This document shows positions 55,563-64,000 of a stretch of DNA of 64,000 nt, in pieces. Origin of the DNA: JAVBOW01 sp031550125 (lineage in GTDB: Bacteria; Bacteroidota; Bacteroidia; Bacteroidales; Rikenellaceae). The first letter of the stretch is position 1. Each line of letters starts with the position of its first letter. Location of the stretch: assembly GCA_031550125.1 (NCBI GenBank), contig JAVBOW010000026.1, forward strand, positions 6,305 through 70,304. The letters are read 5' to 3'. The notes beneath the pieces were generated by a model. That model made no database searches, was not told the DNA's origin, and saw only the letters and a list, made by a program, of their open reading frames with translations. The translations under genes and the position numbers were made by a program.

Positions 55563-56155
55563 TGTCCAAACTGTTAGACGATATAGTTGGCGAGCTGTCG
55601 CGCCTGCCGGGAATAGGCCGCCGCACGGCCCTGCGCCTGTCGATGCACATACTGCGCATGGATCCGGCGCAGGTTGGCGGCATGACGGCCGCCATCGACG
55701 CCTTCCGTAGCCGTATAAGGCACTGCTCGCAGTGCAACAACCTTTCGGACGAGGATATTTGCCCCGTATGCGCCGACCGTTCTCGCGACCGCTCGACGGT
55801 GTGCGTGGTGGAGGGCGTGGGCGATGTGATCTCCATAGAGAACACGCGACATTACCGCGGCCTTTACCACGTCCTGGGAGGTGTCATATCGCCCATGCAG
55901 GGCATAGGCCCGTCGAGTCTCAAAATAGATTTGCTGATAGACCGCATAACCGCCGGGGATGTAAAGGAGGTTATCCTTGCCATAAGTACCACGGTGGAGG
56001 GCGAAACCACCCTTTTTTACATAACCCGCAGGCTGGAGCAATTCGCCGGACTCAAAGTCACCGCCCTGGCCAGGGGGATAGGTTTCGGCGACGAACTCGA
56101 ATACGCCGACGAGCTGACAGTTGCCCACGCCTTGCAAAACCGCCGCCAACTGTAG
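55562..56155 (+). CDS. recR: Recombination mediator protein RecR
   Basis: RecR works with RecO and RecF to load RecA at gapped DNA. The 197 residues show a helix-hairpin-helix region (ELSRLPGIGRRTALRL), a zinc finger (CSQCNNLSDEDICPVC) and a TOPRIM domain (VCVVEGVGDVISIENT, YHVLGGVISPMQGIGP). The start at 55562 gives MSKLLDDIVGEL and overlaps the batE stop as TAATG; a longer in-frame start at 55529 is within batE. Intergenic element copy B follows. Confidence 0.96.
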   Translation: MSKLLDDIVGELSRLPGIGRRTALRLSMHILRMDPAQVGGMTAAIDAFRSRIRHCSQCNNLSDEDICPVCADRSRDRSTVCVVEGVGDVISIENTRHYRGLYHVLGGVISPMQGIGPSSLKIDLLIDRITAGDVKEVILAISTTVEGETTLFYITRRLEQFAGLKVTALARGIGFGDELEYADELTVAHALQNRRQL

Positions 56156-56214
56156 CGGTCGGATCGTCGTCTATGCCAAAGGCGCTGGCGGCCCCCTATT
56201 TGGGACCAGTATCA

Positions 56215-56419
56215 GTTATGTGTTGGCCGCACATATCGCACATCATCTTTCACTTATCTTTTTCATTTCAAATCCTCACGGACTACAGTCCGTGAGGATT
56301 TGAAATGAAAAAGATAAGCAAAACCTGACATACGCGATGCACTGCGTCGCCATCGTAAGATGCAGTGTGCTTTCTTGCGCCGCGTATTTGAACGCCAACC
56401 TGTTTTTAGGACTTATCCC
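56215..56419 (+). repeat. Intergenic element copy B with perfect 32-bp hairpin
   Basis: About 205 nt, the best-preserved copy. After a TATGTGTTGG-type left end comes a perfect inverted repeat: arms 56253-56284 and 56287-56318 pair over 32 bp with a 2-nt spacer. The right half repeats the blocks of copy A and ends at the stop codon of the minus-strand hybrid kinase. recR ends 60 nt to the left. Confidence 0.8.
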
Positions 56420-58807
56420 CTATTTGGCCGTGTATTTTTCTATCGTCTTTTTAAGGATGTCGGCGGCGATGGGCTTGGTGAGGAAATCGTTGCATCCGGC
56501 GCTCAGGGCCTCTACCTTATTGTCGTTGAAAGCGTGGGCCGTGAGCGCCACTATGGGTATCGAGGATGATATTTTGCGTATCTCCCTGGTCGCTTCGAGT
56601 CCGTCCATGACGGGCATCTTCATGTCCATAAGTATGATGTCCGGCTCGGGATTCATCTGGCTGAACATATCCACCGCCTCCTGTCCGTTATGGGCTCGTG
56701 AGAGGGAGTATATCCGTCCGATGAGGGCTTGCAGCAGTTGGTAATTGCTGTCCACATCTTCGGCCACCAGCACCCTTTTGGGGCCTTTGGCCGCATTGTC
56801 CGCGACCGCCGGCGCTGCCGTCGCCCCCGCGCTCTCCGCGGGTTTGTCCGCGGCGGTCTCCGCCCCGGACTGCGTTTCCTGCGCAGGCGTTTCCGCCCCG
56901 GCTTCCGCCCGGCTGCATGCGAAATCGAAGATGAATTGCGACCCGACCCCTTTGGCCGAGGTGACTTCAAAGTTTCCTCCCATATGTTCGACGATCATTT
57001 TACATAACACCATTCCCAGCGCGTCGTCCGACTCGTTGCGGTTACCGTCCCTGGAAGCGTATTGGTTCAATACCAGGCCGAGCGCTTCGTTGGCCAGGCC
57101 GGTGCCGTTGTCCGATATCCTGAAGCGCAGTTTGCCCTCGGTGTAACGGTAAGATATGTTTATTGCGCCCGACGCGATGTATTTAGAAGACGCGGCGATT
57201 ATTCTGGACAGCACCTGCCCGATGCGTTTCCCGTCCGATATTACCTTAAGCCTTTCGGACGAAGGGTCTATCGACAGCGCGATGTTTTTGGACATTCCGC
57301 CCCTAAGGCGCTCGACGGTCTGCCTGCACAGCTCGCCCACATCCACCGTCATATTTTCCGGCGTCATTTTTCCCGTCTCTATCTCGAGAATGTCCGTCAC
57401 TTCGCCCGCTTCGCCTAACAGGTTGTTTATGTTGCGTTCTATCGTTATCATGTACTTGTCCCTTTCGGCGCGCTCGGCCTCCCGGGCTTCGAGCTGGGCG
57501 AGTTTTGCCACGTCGGTTATCAGCCCCTTTACGTCGTGGCTGAATTTACCCAATATGGAGTTTTTCAGCTTGTTGGACTTTTCCGATTTCAGGCGCGCCT
57601 TGATAAGCTCCTGCTCGGCTGTCTTCATGTCGGTCATGTCGATGGCCACGGCCACTATCATGGGGTTGGCGTCCCGCTCCCGGATAACCGTCTTTATGGT
57701 TTTAAGGGTGTGTTTCACCCCGTCACGCATGGTATACACGTCCAGATATTCCATGCTTCCGCCTTTTACCAGAATGGCCTGGTCTATCTGCTGTATCTTT
57801 TCGGCGTCGTTCAGCTCCGGATAGATTTCGAACTCCGTCATGTCGCGTACCTTCGCTTTCGTTACGCCGGTGAGTTGTTCCATCGACCGGCTCCAGTATA
57901 GGTAACGTTGCGTCAATCCGTCCTTTATGTACATATACAGCGGCGAATACTCGAGTATCGTTTCCATTATGCGGCTCAACTCGTTTATCTTGCGCTGTTG
58001 CTCCACGCCTTTGGAAATGTCGGCGGCCTGCCCCCATACCAATGGTACGCCGCTGTAACTTACCGCTTTGTGAAGTTTTACCGAAACCGGCAATTTACGC
58101 CCGTCAGGCAGCAGATGCTCGGTGTCTATATGTAATAAACCTCCGTTCGCGTCTATTCTGTCGGCCAACTCTTTGAAATTCCCCGTGTTGTAGTATGGGT
58201 TTACATGTTCTATCGAGTAGGCGCCGCCTTTTTTGTCGAATTTATACCTCTCCCTGCTCAGCCGGTTGGCGTAGAATAGTTTACCGTCGACGGTGAAGGC
58301 GAATATCTCCTGGTCGGAGCAGTCCATGGCTATACGCAGCGACTCGAGTTCCTGCATATTCTCCAGCGTGCCGGTAATGTCCTGCGCGTATCCGCATATG
58401 ATTATATTGCCGTCCCGGTCGACATCTCTTTTTATAATATGGTTCAGGATATGTTTGGTCTTTCCGTCTGCGGATATAAGACGGTAGCTGACCTTTTTCC
58501 CTGTGCCGCCGTCCTGGCCGTTGCTGAGCGTGCGTACGGCGCTGCGTATATCGTCCCTGTCATCGCTTACGATCATTTCGATGAATTCGGATATGGGCAT
58601 GCGGTTTCCCGCCGGTTGTTTTATTCCCAGAAACTCCTTCAGTATACCGTCGGACATATACAGCAGCTTGGAGGAATAGTCGTATTCCCAATACTCTATT
58701 CCGGCAATGCTTTCGGCCTGCCTTATTCTGTCGGACAGATTATCCAACATGAAGGAATCGATCTTTTCTGCTGCATGGGCCGTTGCGGCGGCGATTGAGG
58801 TTTCCAT
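56420..58807 (-). CDS. PAS-containing hybrid histidine kinase/response regulator, degenerate ATPase
   Basis: This 795-residue cytoplasmic protein has no membrane helix or signal peptide. It contains three or so PAS-like domains (about 25-420), a HisKA-like helix with FSHDVKGLI, an HATPase-like domain and a C-terminal receiver (about 675-795) with intact VLVAEDVD, phosphoacceptor in IILMDMKMP and LTKP lysine. In the ATPase, the N-box reads IIAASSKYI where LIxNAxKFT is expected, so the Mg-binding Asn is Ala; the G1 box DNGTGL is kept and the G2 box is GMVLCK. Kinase activity may be weak or absent while the receiver can still be phosphorylated. It is the last gene of a kinase-MscS-kinase operon, 21 nt after MscS. 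Confidence 0.85.
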   Translation of the reverse strand: METSIAAATAHAAEKIDSFMLDNLSDRIRQAESIAGIEYWEYDYSSKLLYMSDGILKEFLGIKQPAGNRMPISEFIEMIVSDDRDDIRSAVRTLSNGQDGGTGKKVSYRLISADGKTKHILNHIIKRDVDRDGNIIICGYAQDITGTLENMQELESLRIAMDCSDQEIFAFTVDGKLFYANRLSRERYKFDKKGGAYSIEHVNPYYNTGNFKELADRIDANGGLLHIDTEHLLPDGRKLPVSVKLHKAVSYSGVPLVWGQAADISKGVEQQRKINELSRIMETILEYSPLYMYIKDGLTQRYLYWSRSMEQLTGVTKAKVRDMTEFEIYPELNDAEKIQQIDQAILVKGGSMEYLDVYTMRDGVKHTLKTIKTVIRERDANPMIVAVAIDMTDMKTAEQELIKARLKSEKSNKLKNSILGKFSHDVKGLITDVAKLAQLEAREAERAERDKYMITIERNINNLLGEAGEVTDILEIETGKMTPENMTVDVGELCRQTVERLRGGMSKNIALSIDPSSERLKVISDGKRIGQVLSRIIAASSKYIASGAINISYRYTEGKLRFRISDNGTGLANEALGLVLNQYASRDGNRNESDDALGMVLCKMIVEHMGGNFEVTSAKGVGSQFIFDFACSRAEAGAETPAQETQSGAETAADKPAESAGATAAPAVADNAAKGPKRVLVAEDVDSNYQLLQALIGRIYSLSRAHNGQEAVDMFSQMNPEPDIILMDMKMPVMDGLEATREIRKISSSIPIVALTAHAFNDNKVEALSAGCNDFLTKPIAADILKKTIEKYTAK

Positions 58808-58828
58808 AGGGCGATGAGGTCAGGTACT

Positions 58829-60106
58829 CTATTTATCTGTATTCCCCGGGTCGCGGGCAAGCGAAGCGAAATCGCGTCCCGACGGGTTTTGGAAAACATG
58901 CAGGTCGAACTCGGGGATCACGCTCAGTACATGGTCGAAGACGTCGGCCTGCACCCTTTCGTATGGGATCCATTCTTTTATCGCCGAGAAGAAATACAAT
59001 TCTATGGGTATGCCCGTGTCGGTGGGCTGCAGCTGCCGCACCATGCAGGTCATTTCGTGGTTTACCGAGTCAAGGCTTTGCAGATAGCGGTCCAGATAAG
59101 CCCTGAAGACGCCTATGTTGGTCTGTCTTCGGGCGTTTATCGTTACCTCCGAGTCTATCTTGCGCGATTTGTTGTATTGTTCCAACTCCGCTTCTTTATC
59201 ATTTATATATTTGGTAAGCAGCGATATGCGGCGGTATTTGTCGAGCATCTCCGGCGTGCAGAATTTCACGCTGTTCATGTCGATGCTTATGGAGCGCTTT
59301 ATTCGCCTTCCGGGCGATTCCTCCATGCCGCGCCAGTTCTGGAACGAGTCGCTGGTAAGGGCGTATGGGGGGATGGTGGTTATCGTGTTATCGAAGTTGC
59401 GCACTTTCACCGTGTTGAGCGTTACGTCTATCACGGTGCCGTCCGCCCCGTATTTAGGCATCGTTATCCAGTCGCCGGGTTTGAGCATATTGTTGGCGGA
59501 TAATTGCACGCCCGAGACGAGTCCGGTGATGGAGTCCTTGAATATTAGCATCATCAGCGCCGCCGAAGCGCCAAGCCCGGTGAGCAGTTTGCTGGGATCT
59601 TCCTTTATGATTATGCTTATCACCAGGATCAGGGCCACCAGGAACAACATTATCTGCAGCACCTGCATAACCCCTTTGAGCGGCCTGCCGTTCATTGACT
59701 CCCTTTTTTCGAGCAGCCCGAAAACGACCTTTACCAGCGCGTTGAGGTATGACGTCAGCGCCATGACCATCGAGGCCGCCACTATCCGTCGTATCCACGA
59801 ATGCGTCGCCGAATCTTCCTCGAACGCCAGTGGAAGCAGTACGTATATGATAAACAGTGGGATGAGCCTGAATAGCCGTTTGAGCAGCGTCGTGCCGAGC
59901 AGCTCGTCGTCCCATTTGGCCTTTGTCATCCTGGCCACCTTCTGCAGGGCGGGCATTATCGCCCAGCGGCACACGGCGTTCACGGCCACGGACAGCATGA
60001 TTATCAGGGAAAAGACGATTATCTGATTCCACGCGCCGGCCTCTCCCTGCGCCAGTCCCAGGGATGCGAGTATGCCGTCTGCCCACGTTATCAGTTTTTC
60101 CCTCAT
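58829..60106 (-). CDS. MscS-family mechanosensitive channel
   Basis: This 425-residue membrane protein matches the YbdG/MscM-like branch of MscS channels. It has about five hydrophobic segments in the first 190 residues, the pore-lining MscS helix (LLTGLGASAALMMLIFKDSI), then the beta domain with MLKPGDWITMPKYGADGTVI and NTVKVRNFDNTITTIPPYAL, and a cytoplasmic C-terminal region. Such channels release solutes under membrane tension. It lies 12 nt after the sensor kinase and 21 nt before the hybrid kinase on the same strand, an unusual place for a channel gene. Confidence 0.9.
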   Translation of the reverse strand: MREKLITWADGILASLGLAQGEAGAWNQIIVFSLIIMLSVAVNAVCRWAIMPALQKVARMTKAKWDDELLGTTLLKRLFRLIPLFIIYVLLPLAFEEDSATHSWIRRIVAASMVMALTSYLNALVKVVFGLLEKRESMNGRPLKGVMQVLQIMLFLVALILVISIIIKEDPSKLLTGLGASAALMMLIFKDSITGLVSGVQLSANNMLKPGDWITMPKYGADGTVIDVTLNTVKVRNFDNTITTIPPYALTSDSFQNWRGMEESPGRRIKRSISIDMNSVKFCTPEMLDKYRRISLLTKYINDKEAELEQYNKSRKIDSEVTINARRQTNIGVFRAYLDRYLQSLDSVNHEMTCMVRQLQPTDTGIPIELYFFSAIKEWIPYERVQADVFDHVLSVIPEFDLHVFQNPSGRDFASLARDPGNTDK

Positions 60107-60118
60107 CTTCCGTGATGG

Positions 60119-62422
60119 TTAGGCTTTTTTATCATTTTCTTTAGAAGGGCGGTGTATGGGGTGGGTGAAGACGAACCTTGCGCCGCCGGTGTAATTCTCG
60201 TCCACCCATATGTCGCCGCCCAGTCTGTTGACCGTAATCTTGCATATGGCAAGCCCCAAGCCCGTGCCCTGAACATATTCGTCGAGCTTTTCGAAACGCT
60301 CGAACACCAGCTTTTGCTTTTCGACAGGTATGCCCACACCGGTGTCGGTGACGCTGAATACGGCCATGTCGTTCTCCTTGTCTATCCTCAGCCCCAGCGT
60401 TATGGATCCATGTGCAGTGAATTTGACCGCGTTGGACATAAGGTTTATCAGCACCTGCTGCAGGCGCTGTACGTCGGTCTCCATCTCGAACGATTCGAAC
60501 GGGGCGTCGAGCCTGAACTCGGCGCTGCACTTACATGCATACTGGGTGGTGGATATTACGCTGCTGCACAGCGTAACCACCTCGCAGGGGGCGAAGTTGA
60601 ACGTCTGCTTGCCCGTCTCGAGGCGCGAGATGTCGAGTATGTCGTTTATCAGGCGCAGGAGCAGGTCGGAATTGGTCTGTATGATCTCGGCGTAGGATTT
60701 TTTCTCCTCTTCGCTCGTCCCTTCGGCTATCAGTACGCTCGAGAAGCCCACTATGGCGTTCAGCGGGGTGCGGATTTCGTGGCTCATGTTGGCCAGGAAC
60801 GCCGATTTGAGCCTGTCCGACTCTTCGGCCTTCTCTTTGGCCGCCCTCAGCTCGCGCTCTATGGCTTTGTCTTTCGACACGTCTTCCGAACGCACCACCA
60901 CTCCCATAAGCTCATGGTTCTGGTCGTATACAGGGCTGGCCAGCATGTTGATGAATACGTTGTTCTGCATCTCTATGGTACTTTCGGCGCTCTGTCCCGT
61001 GGCCAGGGCCTCTTTTACGGGACAGTAGTCGCACGGTTTGTCGAGTCCGTACAGTGTCTCGTAACAGAACGTACCCTGTATGTCTTCGCCCGCGCGCTGC
61101 ATCTTTCTCCCGTGGGCGTTGTTGAACCATTTTATGCGGTAGTCGGGCGTTATGAAGCGTATGTCGGCCCTCAGGTTGTTTAGTATTATGGTGTTGTCTG
61201 CCTCGGACTGCTCGAGCGCGTCCTTGAGTTTCTTCACCCTGAAGAAATAGTAGAACACCACGAAATAACCCAGCAGCAGGATGATGAACAGCGAGCATAT
61301 CATCATCAACTCCTTGAGGTATTTCTCGACGAACGACTGCTCTTTGTTCTCCATCCTGTGGGGGACGGGCAGGTCGGTCTCGCTGATTCCTAAGGCGGTT
61401 ATCTTTTTGAAGTCGAATACGTATTCGTTGCCTACGTACTGCATCCTTCGTCCCGATGCGGCCGGATTGTTGGCGTCGGCGTATTCCATCGCCAGTTTGG
61501 CGAGGTCTTTACCCAGCGTTTTGGGGTATTGGGGTACGTAGCCGCCTATGGCGCCGTAACCCACGCCCAGCGTGGTCATGGAAAAGCACGGCACGCTGGG
61601 ATTAGCCTCGGTTATGTCGTGTATGGTGTTGTTTACGAAAAAGTTATCGTCTTTATCCACCCTCCATGTGCCTATCACTATGGCCGTGTTGTCGGGGAGG
61701 TTCTCTATCTGCTTTATTATGGTAGACAGAGAGTATCTGCGGCCGTCGAGCAGGATGAGGTTCAGGTCGGGGAAATTCTTGATCTGTCTGCGCATATGCG
61801 CCTGGATGGACACCCCGCCGTAGGTGTTGTCCGATATGAATGCTATGTTGGCGGTACGCGGATAGAGCCTTTTGATCAGGCGTATGTTTTTGTTGACGTC
61901 GTATTCGTAGAGGAAACCGGACAGTATGTTCTCGCGGTTAAGGTCGTCCATCACATCGACGCTCTCGGGTTCCCACTCCCTTAGGTTGACGTTGGGGGCG
62001 GGAAGCATTATGGCGTTGCGGCTGACCATGCCGCACAATACGGGGATGGAGCTGTTTATCGCATCTTCCTTTTGCGAAATGTACGACGACCAGGCTTCCT
62101 GGCCGAGCAGCAGTATAAGTGCGGGAGTGTTGTTGCCCTGGTATTTGTGCAGGAACGTCCTCATAGTGCCGGCCCACTCGTGTACCTCCGAGAAACTGCG
62201 GCAGTTCATGTTCTCAATAAGAACGTTGTGCTTGCCGCCCAGCTGCTTGTACTCGTTTATGAAATCGCCGATATTGTCGGACGTTTGTTTGGTGTCCGGA
62301 TTATAGGAGCTTATTATGAGTATGGGATTATGCTCATCCGCCACGGCGGTGGCCGCAAAACAGAGCATGAATGGCAAAACGGCCCATATTGCCCGTAATT
62401 TGATACGGATTGTATTGGTCAT
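60119..62422 (-). CDS. Sensor histidine kinase with periplasmic ABC_sub_bind-like domain
   Basis: This 767-residue membrane kinase has an N-terminal hydrophobic segment, a periplasmic domain (about 35-365) resembling the ABC substrate-binding family PF04392 (ILIISSYNPDTKQTSDNI, ALILLLGQEAW), a membrane helix (LFIILLLGYFVVFYYFF), a PAS domain with a cysteine-rich GLDKPCDYCPV motif, then HisKA (FLANMSHEIRTPLNAIVGF) and HATPase with intact N-box (INLMSNAVKFT), DTGVGI and GTGLGLAICK. It has no receiver of its own. The start at 62422 is chosen because the longer frame begins with TTG. It leads the operon with MscS and the hybrid kinase. Confidence 0.88.
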   Translation of the reverse strand: MTNTIRIKLRAIWAVLPFMLCFAATAVADEHNPILIISSYNPDTKQTSDNIGDFINEYKQLGGKHNVLIENMNCRSFSEVHEWAGTMRTFLHKYQGNNTPALILLLGQEAWSSYISQKEDAINSSIPVLCGMVSRNAIMLPAPNVNLREWEPESVDVMDDLNRENILSGFLYEYDVNKNIRLIKRLYPRTANIAFISDNTYGGVSIQAHMRRQIKNFPDLNLILLDGRRYSLSTIIKQIENLPDNTAIVIGTWRVDKDDNFFVNNTIHDITEANPSVPCFSMTTLGVGYGAIGGYVPQYPKTLGKDLAKLAMEYADANNPAASGRRMQYVGNEYVFDFKKITALGISETDLPVPHRMENKEQSFVEKYLKELMMICSLFIILLLGYFVVFYYFFRVKKLKDALEQSEADNTIILNNLRADIRFITPDYRIKWFNNAHGRKMQRAGEDIQGTFCYETLYGLDKPCDYCPVKEALATGQSAESTIEMQNNVFINMLASPVYDQNHELMGVVVRSEDVSKDKAIERELRAAKEKAEESDRLKSAFLANMSHEIRTPLNAIVGFSSVLIAEGTSEEEKKSYAEIIQTNSDLLLRLINDILDISRLETGKQTFNFAPCEVVTLCSSVISTTQYACKCSAEFRLDAPFESFEMETDVQRLQQVLINLMSNAVKFTAHGSITLGLRIDKENDMAVFSVTDTGVGIPVEKQKLVFERFEKLDEYVQGTGLGLAICKITVNRLGGDIWVDENYTGGARFVFTHPIHRPSKENDKKA

Positions 62423-62626
62423 AACTAATACCCGATAATAAAATGTTGGATCTCTCTCTTCTAATAAATAAGTTGCAAGATATGTAAATATTTTGGAAAA
62501 CAAGATATACGCTCGCGATTTTGGCTTTGCAAAATTGAAATTTGGACGGTATTTAAAGTTTTGGAACGGATATTGATAATGGAGTAGTCGTAAAACATTT
62601 TATAAACCTTTTAAATCGTATCGAAT

Positions 62627-63274
62627 ATGAAAAAATTATTTTATGTGGTGATCGCGTTGTTTGCGGTCACGGCGTGCCAAAAAGATCCTGACCTGTCCAA
62701 CGTCGAAGATCAGTATCTGGTTTATACCACTTACAAATACGGTTATGATTTCACGCAGCCGTACAGGATTTACATCCCCGACTATATCCTCCTTGTCGGT
62801 TCCTCGAGCCAGGACGACAGCCAATGGGACGACGCCAACGCTCAGGCCATTCTGGACGAGTTCACCAGGAATCTCGGTCCCAAAGCCCAGGGTGGCGCCG
62901 GTTACACCATAGTGACCGATCCTGAGGCCGATTACGACCTGGCCCTCAATGTAAGCTATATCGAAAACACCACGGTTTTCGTCGACTATCCCTACTGGTG
63001 GTGGGATCCCTACTGGTGGGACGGCGGTTATTGGCCGGGGTGGTATTATCCCTATCCGGTGGTTTACGGCTATACTATAGGTTCGCTCGTGGGTGAGCTT
63101 GTGCAGCCCGGTCTGGAGACGCTCAGGCAAAATCAGGAACTCCCGACGGTTTGGTATACCTATATTTCCGGCGCTGAAAACGGCAGCGAGCAGGTGGTTA
63201 CCGGCGAATTGCTGCCCGCCGTCGACCAGGCTTTCGCCCAGTCGCCTTACCTTAACGTCACGACTCCCATGTAA
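62627..63274 (+). CDS. DUF4136 lipoprotein
   Basis: This 215-residue protein has a lipoprotein signal ending in FAVTAC (lipidated Cys17). The body matches DUF4136: an AQAILDEFTRNLG helix, DYDLALNVSYIENT and a striking Trp/Tyr/Pro-rich stretch (YPYWWWDPYWWDGGYWPGW) typical of the family. It is probably an outer-membrane-anchored periplasmic protein of unknown function. It is followed by the beta-barrel gene after 52 nt, likely in one transcript. Confidence 0.85.
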   Translation: MKKLFYVVIALFAVTACQKDPDLSNVEDQYLVYTTYKYGYDFTQPYRIYIPDYILLVGSSSQDDSQWDDANAQAILDEFTRNLGPKAQGGAGYTIVTDPEADYDLALNVSYIENTTVFVDYPYWWWDPYWWDGGYWPGWYYPYPVVYGYTIGSLVGELVQPGLETLRQNQELPTVWYTYISGAENGSEQVVTGELLPAVDQAFAQSPYLNVTTPM

Positions 63275-63326
63275 TACGCCTGCGGCGACAAACGGATTAA
63301 GAACTATTTAAAATTAAAAGACAATT

Positions 63327-63965
63327 ATGAAAACAATAAATAAAATCACGGTAGTGTTCCTCGCCTTCGCCGTCGCCGGCGTGTTGGCGGCAACTCCAGC
63401 CAGGGCTCAGTTCATCAACCAGAGTTACCTTAACGTCGACTGGCAGTTCAACGTCCCTATAAGCAACGATTTCGTAAGCAAGGCATCGGGCTGGGGCATG
63501 AATTTCGAAGCGGGGTCATATCTCGACTACTCGTCGTTCGGCCTGGGCGGCTTCGTCTCCTTCCACACTAACAACGAGTCGATCCCTACGCAAACCATCA
63601 GCCTCGACCGCACCTCTTCGGTCACGCTGGCGCAGGAGCATAGCGTGTTCCAACTTCCTTTCGGCTTGAGCGGCCGCTATCGCCTCACCGACGGTAAAGG
63701 CGTACTCGATCCTTACCTGTCGCTTAAACTGGGTGCCAATTTCGCCCGCGTAAGTTCGTTCTATTCGGCTTATGAAAGCTACTACAACTCGTGGGGCTTT
63801 TATCTCTCGCCCGAGATAGGGACCAACATCTTCCCCGCCTCGACGCACTATGCGGGAATACACCTGTCGGCCTACTACAGTTTCGCGACCAACAGCAGCG
63901 ACCTGATAGTCTATTCGGTAAAGAACCTGAATAACTTCGGCGTGAGGGTTGGTATAACCTTCTGA
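63327..63965 (+). CDS. Outer-membrane beta-barrel protein
   Basis: This 212-residue protein has a signal peptide (about 1-28, cleaving after ARA) and alternating strands with YLNVDWQFNVPI, FGLGGFVSFHTN, FGLSGRYRLTDGKG and a C-terminal NFGVRVGITF ending in Phe, as in porin-like barrels. No specific function can be read. It follows the DUF4136 lipoprotein and may act with it at the outer membrane. Confidence 0.8.
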   Translation: MKTINKITVVFLAFAVAGVLAATPARAQFINQSYLNVDWQFNVPISNDFVSKASGWGMNFEAGSYLDYSSFGLGGFVSFHTNNESIPTQTISLDRTSSVTLAQEHSVFQLPFGLSGRYRLTDGKGVLDPYLSLKLGANFARVSSFYSAYESYYNSWGFYLSPEIGTNIFPASTHYAGIHLSAYYSFATNSSDLIVYSVKNLNNFGVRVGITF

Positions 63966-64000
63966 CACCGGTCATTTAACGACGGCGGAGCCGCCCCTCC

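Overview
The window looks like a chromosomal segment of a GC-rich member of the Bacteroidota, most likely order Bacteroidales and plausibly Rikenellaceae (Alistipes-like); the rank below phylum is inference. The basis is the repeated -7 promoter motif TAnnTTTG upstream of many genes, weak or absent Shine-Dalgarno sequences, many ATGA and TAATG gene overlaps, and phylum-typical genes (BatD/BatE, fused KorA, MaeB with a phosphotransacetylase domain, DUF4136 lipoprotein, Ser-type sulfatases). I see no rRNA, tRNA, CRISPR array, IS element or prophage. Coding density is very high; the only gene-free stretch above 300 bases is 46416-46789, which holds the fabG terminator and the tnaA promoter and leader.

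Layout. 1-3674: end of a dTDP-rhamnose gene set (rfbD partial, rfbB) and an LtaS-like transferase. 3695-7263: NarL-type two-component pair, rplS, surE, gtrA. 7260-12358: uvrB diverging from a dnaG-smpB-phosphatase operon. 12425-18372: a CoA-transferase, 2-oxoacid:ferredoxin oxidoreductase korA-korB, and a GH2-like protein without its catalytic glutamate. 18384-28921: maeB, a solo HsdR-N-like protein, a beta-barrel, the dnaX-tyrS-asnA operon and clpB. 29075-34225: carA-carB and a SpoU methyltransferase. 34490-41691: a seven-gene minus-strand run, read as two Ser-type sulfatases, a PqqD-like protein, a nucleotidyltransferase, an ABC exporter, an HprK-like kinase and a Sec11-like peptidase. 41775-50948: a secreted metalloprotease-like protein, glyA, a secreted protein, fabG, tnaA with a structured leader, an SGNH hydrolase and fba. 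51192-56155: fumarase, batD, batE, recR. 56420-62422: a minus-strand operon of sensor kinase, MscS channel and hybrid kinase. 62627-63965: DUF4136 lipoprotein and an outer-membrane barrel.

Most genes are ordinary housekeeping or anaerobic central metabolism (KorAB, MaeB, class I fumarase, class II aldolase, CoA-transferase, tryptophanase). Four things stand out. (1) The five overlapping genes 34490-38865 resemble the accessory part of a RiPP or lasso-peptide cluster but have no cyclase, no B2 protease and no visible precursor, and they follow two sulfatase genes by 18 nt. (2) The kinase-MscS-hybrid kinase operon has no DNA-binding output, and its second kinase has a degenerate ATPase domain. 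(3) A family of four related intergenic elements (about 40-210 nt), all in one orientation, sits next to the 3' ends of minus-strand genes; one copy contains a perfect 32-bp hairpin. (4) The tnaA mRNA leader can fold into a long nested hairpin.

All functional assignments come from reading motifs and gene context; no database search was run.
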